Shown: in pieces, positions 56,660 through 64,000 of the stretch
Layout: every line of letters starts with the position of its first letter
How positions within the stretch are numbered: position 1 is the first letter of the stretch
Origin: Paralithodes platypus
Lineage: Eukaryota; Arthropoda; Malacostraca; Decapoda; Lithodidae
DNA length: 64,000 nt
Direction: 5' to 3'
Assembly (NCBI GenBank): GCA_032716605.1
Contig: CM064506.1
Coordinates: forward strand, 18,922,556-18,986,555
Notes under the pieces: generated by a model
Told to the model about the DNA's origin: nothing
Databases searched by the model: none
What the model saw: only the letters and a program-made list of their open reading frames with translations
Program-made: the position numbers and the translations under genes

Positions 56660-57205
56660 AAACTTGTTGTTGTTGTTCCCCAGGCTGTCTGGCCGAACAG
56701 CCCCAAGGTCTCGAGCAAGGCCAAGGCCATAAACGAGCGCCCCCACAAAATCCTCCCTGCTTACCACTAACAAAGCCCGGGTGACCGAAGCCACTCCAAG
56801 GCAGGGAGCTGAGGAAGGTGCGGAAACGTCCGGGAAACCAAAGCCCCACCCAAGGCCCTGTGCCCCTCAGCAATTATGAAGGGAAAGTTGAGGGGTAAGG
56901 GAAAAATGTGACGCTTTGGCTCCCAATCTGACAACTTCTAGGTTGGCAGTAGGGAGGTCAATCCACTGAAAAGATGCCGCCACTTGAAATCTAGAAGATA
57001 TATAAGTAAAAGGAACAGTCAGAGTAAGCTATGGGTATGGCAGAGATCGCTCAGTTCTCACTCGGATAGACCAGCCCATCACCACATGACTAGAACCCAA
57101 TCCTCTCATCATCAGCTAGGAAAGGCCCTAGAAAGCCGCCTTTGGCGGGGGGATAGCTCCCCTATTTCAACTCCTTTTGGGGTTGGGCACCCGCCCTCTG
57201 TTAAA
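56660..57205 (-). mobile_element. AAC-tailed retroelement, family T, copy 4
   Basis: (TTG)n TTCCCCAGGCTGTC at the left edge to TTTTGGGGTTGGGCACCCGC near 57190. Confidence 0.78.
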
Positions 57206-57394
57206 CTTGTACCGGGTATAAAAAAAAAAAAAAAATAAAAAAAAAATAAAGTGGGGCTTGGGCCTGAGTATATACATACATACATACACATACAAGTTTA
57301 ACAGACATAATTATTATGATATATCTGTTAAACTTGTACCGGGTATATCATAATAATTATGTCTGTTAAACTCGTATGTGTATGTATGTATGTA
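57206..57394. repeat. poly(A) run, TATG repeats and inverted minisatellite E units
   Basis: A-rich at 57220-57250. GTTTAACAGACATAATTATT at 57297 is the reverse of ATAATTATGTCTGTTAAAC at 57352, so a palindrome of about 100 bp is centred near 57325. Confidence 0.75.
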
Positions 57395-57618
57395 TATACT
57401 CAGGCCCAATCCCCACTTTATCTTTTTTTTTTTGTGGGGGGGGGGGGGGGGCTCAAGACAGAGCCCGAATAGGGACAACATAACAAAAAACAATGTAAAC
57501 ACAAAAACAAAATACAAATTCACACACATCTAGGTAATCCAGGAGAAGACCCAGAGACCAGGGTTACCAAGGTCCCTCCTGCACTCCCCCGGCCCCCGAC
57601 CACCCGGAGAGGTTAAAT
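57395..57618. repeat. dispersed repeat Q, copy with poly(T)/poly(G)
   Basis: ACTCAGGCCCAATCCCCACT, then AGACAGAGCCCGAATAGGGA and GAGAAGACCCAGAGACCAGG. Confidence 0.7.
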
Positions 57619-57651
57619 TCATATACAGTACAGTAATATAATAATTCTATC

Positions 57652-58293
57652 TTAACCTAAGAAGTGCGCATGGGGGGTATGAGACACCACACTCCTGTGC
57701 TGACGTATTTGAGCTGTTCCCATCACTAACATCGTTATTTTACCATAAATAGCATTAATACTTATCCATATGCGCCTATTATAGGTTGATTATAAAGGTA
57801 TTAACCTGTTACAACAATAAAACAAGTGGAAACAGTGTTTGGATGGTCAAAATCGGCGATACAGGCCGGGAGTTACATAATGTATGTCTGAGGCAACCTC
57901 CCTGCCTTCCACCCCTCCCCTTGTCTGGAGAGACACTGTTCCGCAATAGTCCCTCTCTCGCTCTTTCCCACGCTTGGTAACAGTGATGACAACGCCCTGC
58001 TACCAACTCGCTAATGTTAGCACGAAAATAGACCACAGAATAAGGGAATAACAGGGAAAATAGGTGATAACTGAAGGAGGGGAGGAAAGTGGGGAAGGAG
58101 GGGAGGTGGAGGAGTGATATTTGGCATGGCCCCGGGGCAAAAAAATAAAAAATAAAAATAAAGAACAAAATTATTATTATTTTTTTTTTGGGGGGGGGGG
58201 TTTTAAATGGATTTTTTTTTCCCTTACTCTTAAGAGTCTTCCCGCAGTCCGCCGGGGGAACTCTTAAGAGTCTCCCGGCAGTTCCCGGGTTAA
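57652..58293 (-). mobile_element. TTAA-flanked MITE, family R, copy 5
   Basis: TTAACCTAAGAAGTGCGC to CGGCAGTTCCCGGGTTAA. Highly similar to copy 3 (22121-22752), including the ATTATAGGTTGATTATAAAG block. Confidence 0.88.
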
Positions 58294-59755
58294 CCCTCGG
58301 ACTTCGGGCCCTTTAAAAACTACCGCCAAGCCCGAACCCGGGTAAAATATTGAATTCTCAGGATTTTTCCGCGCTTTTTTATACACGGAAAAATGGCCTA
58401 ACCTGGCTTATATATATATCCAGCGGCAGTTTTCGTTGTTGTCTTGCTTTTGGTGAAAACTAGAAGTCTCTAGACCAGCGATTCCCAACCTTTTTTCTGT
58501 CATTTCCCCCTCCATCATCATCATCATCATCAAATCTGACGCCTCGCTTCCAGAGGAAGCACCCCAAAAGGGATGGCCATGGCAGAAACTGCCTCCAGGC
58601 TCCCAGACATGCCCCGACTGACCCACTCCACAGTGCCATTTCCACTAAGTGGATTATAACCATGAACACTGAAGGAGGAGACCCAGAGCAGTCCCTCACC
58701 CGGATGGCAGTTCCACCACTGTTTTGCTATTTTATTTACCCCAGTGGGGCCCTGGCTGGAAGCATACCAAGCACAGGAATTTTCTGGAAATAGGAACCAG
58801 TGGTCCACTGCTCCAGAGGCAGTCCAACCAGTTCAACCATCCAGATTTCCCCCTTCATGTGGACAAGGGAAAGAGTAGTCGAAACACACTGTGACTACAC
58901 ACTCTCTCTCTCTCTCTCGGGCATGAGAAAATCCATCTCCGAGATTTTTTTTTTTATTGCTAGTAGTAGTAGTAGTAGTAGGCAGTGTAATCATTTAATT
59001 ATTTCCCCCCTGGTAGCTTCAAATTTCCCCCAGGTTGGGAAATGCTGCTCTAGACCAAGTGGTTCAGTTTTTATGATAATAATGTTTAGGTCAGTAAGCA
59101 CGACGAAAGGCGAGAATTCACTGTTTACTCCCGAATTTAGTCGTTTACCGATACAGTACTCATATCTCTGCAAATAAATGGCCTAACCAAGTTTTTATGC
59201 ATATCAGAGGTAGATATTGTCGTTGTTGTGCGATGGGTGAAGACTAGAACACTACATTGTGTAGTTATTGTGTGAGGTGAGAAATAAGACTGCGAGTGAG
59301 GCGGGAATTCCGACCTTCGTCCGAATGCAGGCGGCCTACCGCAGCTACGGTCTGTTTATATTCGCTCAACAATTTATTATTAATTATGGATTATTTATTA
59401 TGTATTATGTAATACAGTGTAATATTGATTATATTGATAATTGATTGTTGATTACTGATATATTTCACCATTGTAACCATTCCTAAGTCAGTCGTCTGCT
59501 TTCATGCATGGTTTGGGACTAAGGAAAATCAATACAAGCTTACTTAAGGCTTGCTTACAAGCACGAGTCAGCTGACTGGCTGGCTGCGTGTTCTTGTTGT
59601 TGTTGGTTACACGGACGACCCGCCAAGACAACAAAACTTTCTCTAGTACGGTTTTAATTGGTTTAACCCGTAGGTGCCTCAGAGCCCATCCGGGTCTCAT
59701 AGTGGCAATAGCTAATGGCCTCCTGAGCACCCATTCGAGTCTAGAGGGTATACTC
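58290..59755. other. probable TTAA element hosting a hAT; boundaries unclear
   Basis: Begins TTAACCCTCGGACTTCGGGC, sharing TTAA with the preceding MITE. No matching right end is found; TTTAACCCGTAGGTGCCTC near 59661 starts another fragment. No gene seen. Confidence 0.4.
58476..59047. mobile_element. hAT-type element with 8-bp TSD
   Basis: CAGCGATTCCCAACCTTTTT at the left; GGTTGGGAAATGCTG at the right, inverted. CTCTAGAC flanks both sides (58468-58475 and 59048-59055). 572 bp; includes a (TC)n and a (TAG)n run. No transposase motif recognised. Confidence 0.9.
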
Positions 59756-59843
59756 ATATACTGTATTTTAATAATTATGTCTCAAACTCATATATCATAA
59801 TAATTCTGTCTGTTAAACTCCTATATCTTAATAATTCTGTCTC

Positions 59844-60173
59844 TTAACCCTTACTGTACCAACAACGGTATACAGCTGTCAGTAATAAAGTCACTCGTCA
59901 GTAACAGCGACGGAAGATATCCGTTAGTACTATGCGGTCCTTGTAACTGCCTGTATCGAGCGATACCAGGTACCGTGACTTGTACGCACTGCTCTGAGGC
60001 CTTGGCAACACTTCTCAGCCTGGATCCAAGCCTGTGGTAGCTAGCTGGGACAGTATTCCTCCAACTTTCGGGGTGAGAGGGTATTCTCTCTTAATTCTGA
60101 AGCCATTTTGGCTATAATACCTGGTACTGGAGGGTACATTTATAGTAATACCCTCTGGTACAGTAGGGGTTAA
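59844..60173. mobile_element. TTAA-flanked MITE, family P, copy 3
   Basis: TTAACCCTTACTGTACC to GGTACAGTAGGGGTTAA, inserted in the CTCTTAAACTC of a minisatellite E unit, which resumes as TTAAACTCATATATC. Confidence 0.88.
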
Positions 60174-60365
60174 ACTCATATATCATAAGAATTATGTCTG
60201 TTAAACTCCTATATCTTAATAATTCTGTCTCTTAAACTCATATCATAATAATTTTCTCTTAAACTAATACTGTGCTGTATATTCAAATAATTCTGTCTCA
60301 TAAACTCATCTTTCGTCTAATATCTTGGCAAACTTTGAGGTAATCTTTTAAAATAATTCTGTCAC

Positions 60366-60690
60366 CTACAGTGTAAATTGATCTTCCTTCAGGCTTATAC
60401 CAGTGCAAAAGCTGCCAGAAATGTTGCTGGAAAAGTCTACCTATCTATCTATTGCCAGACTCCTTACTCCCCTTTATGAGGGTGGCCATACACAAAATGC
60501 CCCCAAGCGGACCTATCCCATGTGAGGACAACCCGTGCCAGTTTGCTGAAGGACTTACAGGATTGACCACTAAACTTAGGGTTCGTCCGACTCAGAGGCC
60601 TTCTATGTATGCTGGAAAAGTGTTGGCAATAATAGTGCTTGTGTGATACCCCCCTTTAGATCCCTTCTTCCAAGTGTCCTGTGAGTGTGC
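60366..60690. other. unassigned stretch
   Basis: Ends with GTGCTTGTGTGATACCCCCC, an end of the GTCACACGAGC-type MITE. No gene seen. Confidence 0.4.
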
Positions 60691-60918
60691 TTAACCCATG
60701 GACTGCAAAAGTCCTCTCAGAAGCCACAGTATTTAAACATGTAAAAATAACCCTTCAAAAACCATGCCAGTGCCGGGAAATGTCTGAAATTTGGGCGACA
60801 CATAGAAAGTAGTGGCATCTTTCCATACCACATCCTCCACTCCTTCCTCCCATTATACCCCCACCCTCCCTCAACTTGGCATTTCATATTCCAAATGTTC
60901 CAGCAGTTCATGGTTTAA
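60691..60918. mobile_element. TTAA MITE, family N, copy 2
   Basis: TTAACCCATGGACTGCAAAA to CCAGCAGTTCATGGTTTAA, related to 52878-53103. Confidence 0.83.
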
Positions 60919-61205
60919 CCCTTTCAGTATGATGCTATCTTATTTTACTTTGGTTGAAATGGTCTACTGGTTGGGTTATCCAGTAACAAGGTGTCAAACA
61001 AAAGCTGAATTCTTTCTTTGTAGTGTTTATTATTGTCTATGCAAAGCTAAAATTGTGGTTTATAGTTCAAATTATGTGTTTGGAAGTGATAAAATGGCCA
61101 AAACAATGTTACTTCATGGTAATTTTCATGTATTCCTTATCATATTAATTCTAGTCTTCAAACTAAATTGCTCCGCTTTGATACTTTGTCCAGTAACCCT
61201 TTGGA
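60915..61205. mobile_element. probable decayed TTAA MITE
   Basis: Starts TTAACCCTTTCAGTATGATG. The GGAAGTGATAAAATGGCCAA block is shared with 46895-46930, and TATTCCTTATCATATTAATT resembles 13455-13480. Right end uncertain. Confidence 0.45.
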
Positions 61206-61257
61206 ACTATTGCAACTCGTCTTGTTCAGCCTTGATATTGCACCGGTACATAGATAA

Positions 61258-61675
61258 CAGTTGTTGTTGTTGTTGTTGTTCCCCAAGCTGCCTGGCCAAA
61301 CAGCCCCAAGGCCCAGAGCAAGGCCAAGGCCATAACTGAGCACCCCCTAAGAACCCTCCCTGCCGACCACAATAAAGCCTGGGTGACCGAAGCCACTCCA
61401 TGGCGGGGAGCTGAGGAGGGTGTGGAAACGCCTGGGAAATCAAAGCCCCACCCAGGGCCCTGTGCCCCTCAGCAATTATGAAGAGAAAGTTGAGGGGCAA
61501 AGGAAAAATGTGACGCTTTGGCTGCCAATCTTGGTAGATTGGGAGGTCAATCCACGGAAGAAACGCCGTCACTTGAGATCTAGAAAATGTATAAGTAAAA
61601 GGAACAGTCAGAGTAAGCTATGGGTATGGCAGAGATCGCTCAGTTCTCACTCTGATAGACCAGCCCATCACCCAT
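61258..61675 (-). mobile_element. AAC-tailed retroelement, family T, copy 5
   Basis: (TTG)n TTCCCCAAGCTGCC to AGACCAGCCCATCACCC. One of the two best-preserved copies. Confidence 0.8.
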
Positions 61676-61691
61676 TACTAGATAACAGTAA

Positions 61692-61926
61692 CTATACTCT
61701 GTTTCATTTCATCTGACGCTAAGTTGAAATTGTTCTTATGTTAATTACTCAACTACAGTAACACAATTTTTGTTTAAAGTAGTATGGAGATAATTATGAA
61801 AACTTTGTATTTATAGTATGCAGGAGTATAATACACTATAGTTGCATATACTGTAGTTTCAATAATTATCGAGAAAACAGTTGGTAAGAAATTCAATTTG
61901 GCGTCAGATGAAATGAAACCGACTAT
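61692..61926. mobile_element. CTATAGTC-type MITE
   Basis: CTATACTCTGTTTCATTTCA and TCTGACGCTAAGTTG at the left; CAATTTGGCGTCAGATGAAA and ACCGACTATAG at the right, inverted. Confidence 0.75.
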
Positions 61927-62394
61927 AGATTATTCCTTTCAAGCAGATTACGTCAAATTGTGTTCTATTCCATGTTAGGAAGGTTAGGTGGGATAGTCTA
62001 TAACCCGTTTCTTTCAAGAGGATTGACCATGCCAGGATTACAGTTATGGATGGGATTGTATTAAATATTGAGAAAGAGCTATTAATTTGTTTTAATAACC
62101 GCATGTGTAGGTAATTTCTAAACTGAATAATATTGCCTGGTAGTAGCATTAACAAAGAGTGGTGGTCTGGTTGACTCAACCTCTCCGGTACGATAACTTC
62201 ATTTTCATTTTATCATGCCTAACTCTTAGCAAATTTTGCAGCTTAGGAAGGACATCAAATAACCAATGGACTTCAAACTGTCTCAGACTTTCAGTTAACC
62301 ATTTGATGCCCAGATCATCCTAAGTTACATACATTTTTCTAATGATAGCCAATATATAGGTAAAATTTGTGCCATCAAACTAAAAAGGATTATT
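61927..62394. other. unassigned stretch
   Basis: 62195-62295 resembles the inner part of the CTTTCAGT MITE (GCAGCTTAGGAAGGACATC). No gene seen. Confidence 0.4.
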
Positions 62395-62515
62395 GTTCTA
62401 CTGATGTTGTTGTAATAGTTCCTCAGACTGTCTGGCCGAGCAGTCCCGAGTCTGGCTGACCGAAGCCGCGCCAGATGTTCGGGCCCCCGAAGGAGCCAGG
62501 GTGAGATGTTCTACC
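62395..62515. repeat. family T-like fragment
   Basis: GATGTTGTTGTAATAGTTCC then GACTGTCTGGCCGAGCAGTC resembles the T start but diverges quickly. Confidence 0.5.
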
Positions 62516-62765
62516 GATATTGTACAGTGGGCTATGAGAAAACTTGGCGTACAGGAGTGGCTGGTGCGTGTGATAATAAAGATGTACAGTACAATACGAG
62601 GACTCACGAACGGAAGTGAGGGTGAAAGGTGTACTGAGTGAAGAGTTTACAGTTAGCGTCGAAGTCCACCAGGGCTCTGTGTTAAGCCCTCTCCACTTTG
62701 TTATGGTTCTGGAGGCACTATCTGGAGATTACAGAGCTGGGCTCTCGTGGGAACTGGTATACGGC
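62516..62765 (+). mobile_element. RTE-like LINE RT fragment
   Basis: 62640-62760 encodes VHQGSVLSPLHFVMVLEALS followed by GLSWELVYG, the VxQGSVLSPLLF palm-adjacent motif of RTE-type RTs, just before the expected YADD. Upstream, EWLVRVIIKMYST and frameshifted pieces (EEFTVSVEVHQG) belong to the same domain. Truncated before the catalytic aspartates. Confidence 0.8.
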
Positions 62766-63009
62766 TATAAGAATTTTGAAAAGCAAGTGTAGTATGTAAA
62801 GTGTTTGTAATGTAGTGTATTGAAAGAGAGAGGTGTTTAGGAGGGCAAACTGGGTTGCCCTCTGTTTATGTGAGGCATAGAGAGGATCGGCTAGGGAGGC
62901 CAGGTGGTGAAACAGGAGTACAGTACCAGTTTTCCTTAACATCCACCTATAGCACTCCCCGGGAGTACCACCCTGTTCGGCTGGTGCCTACAGCCTCCTT
63001 CTAGTATGT
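62766..63009. other. unassigned stretch
   Basis: No gene seen. Confidence 0.35.
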
Positions 63010-63340
63010 ATGTACAGTATATACTCTGGCACATACCCCACAGCTGGGGGTTGCAGACTCGAAACAGAGCCCGAACAGAAACAACAAAATAAAATATAAA
63101 TAGAAAATTCACACACATCTAGGTCGCCCAGAAGATCCAGAGACAGCCCGGGGTCTTTCAACACCGTCGTCACCATCTCAATCAATCATAATTAGGACAA
63201 AACAGAACACAACTCATCTTAAAGTAAACAGGCGTCTTCCTGTTCACATGTTGGTAATGATGTTGTGTATGGTGTGGACTAAGTGAGGCAGCCCGGGGTC
63301 CCTCAACACAGACATTACCATCTCCTTCAGTCGGCCATCA
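63010..63340. repeat. dispersed repeat Q, copy with duplicated tail
   Basis: CTCTGGCACATACCCCACAG, GAAACAGAGCCCGAACAGAA and CACACACATCTAGGTCGCCC. CAGCCCGGGGTC occurs twice (about 63145 and 63290). Confidence 0.65.
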
Positions 63341-63427
63341 CCATCCTGCCCATCTCCATCACCCAAGCTGCCCAGAACAGGTGGCCAAGCTGACAAGGGA
63401 AACATAAAATACTATCTGTAGGCTATT

Positions 63428-63545
63428 GAAATGTAAAACTTGCAAAACAAACAAATCAAAACAGGAACCGCACAATATAAAGACAAAAGAACTTATCATA
63501 ATTACTATGTGGAAATAACGCATTGAAGATTTAGCAAAATAACAT
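63428..63545 (+). repeat. dispersed repeat K
   Basis: GAAATGTAAAACTTGCAAAA, then CACAATATAAAGACAAAAGA and CTATGTGGAAATAACGC. Confidence 0.78.
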
Positions 63546-63961
63546 GAAATAAAAATAAATAAATCCAAAACTTAGCCAATAAGTTTTTCTTCTTATGTTC
63601 AGATTGGTTTAGTGCATTCCCTTCTATAGCTTTATTAAATCCAAATATCTTTACAATGTAATGAATTTTAATGAAAATTACAGAATCGATGGAAGCCTGG
63701 AGTGCCTGGGACAGGTTAAGTGGTTGTGCTTGGTACTTTTAAATTTACTGTTATGCCTGACCTCGTAACTTCAACTCAGTCATGTTACCTCGGAGGTCGC
63801 CCAGAGAAGTTTTACGCAAGTCACTCATGCAATGCACCCATGTACCACAAACCCACACATAGGCAGAGCAACTACTTCGGGCTGTGTGCATGGCCAACAG
63901 AGACGGAGAGATAAATATGGGAAATGCAAGTAATAAGAATCACCGATCATAGATACCAACA
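63546..63961. other. unassigned stretch
   Basis: No gene or repeat recognised. Confidence 0.35.
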
Positions 63962-64000
63962 ACAGGGCCCTGGGTGGGGCTTTGGTTTCCCGGGCGTTTC
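63962..64000 (+). mobile_element. family T retroelement, cut by window end
   Basis: CAGGGCCCTGGGTGGGGCTT to CCCGGGCGTTTC, the T family in the orientation of 54065-54555. Confidence 0.75.

Larger units (their letters stand above)
53926..60365. repeat. scattered minisatellite E, 31-bp unit, broken by insertions
   Basis: Units reading AATAATTCTGTCTCTTAAAC plus TCNTATATCAT occur at 53926-53992, 54929-55014, 56637-56663, 57290-57385 (inverted and direct), 57630-57652, 59762-59844 and 60174-60320. Where adjacent, the period is 31 bp (54942 to 54973). Between the clusters lie transposable elements. Confidence 0.8.

Noticed and set aside
58460..58808. Minus-strand frame inside the hAT element as a transposase
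   Set aside because: No hAT dimerisation or catalytic motif is recognisable and overlapping frames are equally long.
61207..61572. Conserved-looking 100-120 residue frames shared by family T copies
   Set aside because: They recur because the repeat recurs; the frames shift or break between copies and match no known domain.

Overview
The window is eukaryotic, repeat-rich DNA, most likely from an arthropod and probably a malacostracan (decapod-like) crustacean. The evidence is one multi-exon gene with GT-AG introns, CR1/Jockey-like and RTE-like LINE fragments, tRNA-derived SINEs, many simple repeats, and an interstitial TTAGG block (the arthropod telomere motif). The organism call is inference. 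No prokaryotic features are present.

One host gene is supported. Seven coding exons on the + strand between 21760 and 38668 join in frame into a 399-residue sphingomyelin synthase of the SMS1/SMS2 type. It has the family motifs and the His-His-Asp catalytic triad (H276, H319, D323). Its introns are filled with mobile elements. The acceptor of exon 5 is preceded by two near-copies of itself.

Left flank (1-20900): LINE and MITE remnants, then three different minisatellites end to end (37-, 55- and 34-bp units, 3754-6500), long AC/GT tracts, a LINE copy carrying a hAT insertion (8652-9686), a palindrome with a TTAGG core (10008-10245), a long ATTATACAAACTACAAC array split by a young LINE (10695-13289), then SINEs and MITEs.

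Right flank (38700-64000): no host gene recognised. It holds TTAA-flanked MITEs, a three-level nest of elements (44696-46476), mariner-like MITEs, RTE fragments, an AAC-tailed retroelement family in several copies, and a scattered 31-bp minisatellite (53926-60360) that contains TTAA and has been invaded by TTAA-specific elements, a LINE and other repeats.

The main theme is nested transposition: TTAA-target MITE families make up much of the DNA, and their exact target duplications let the order of insertions be read. All repeat identities were judged by eye; no alignment or database search was run.
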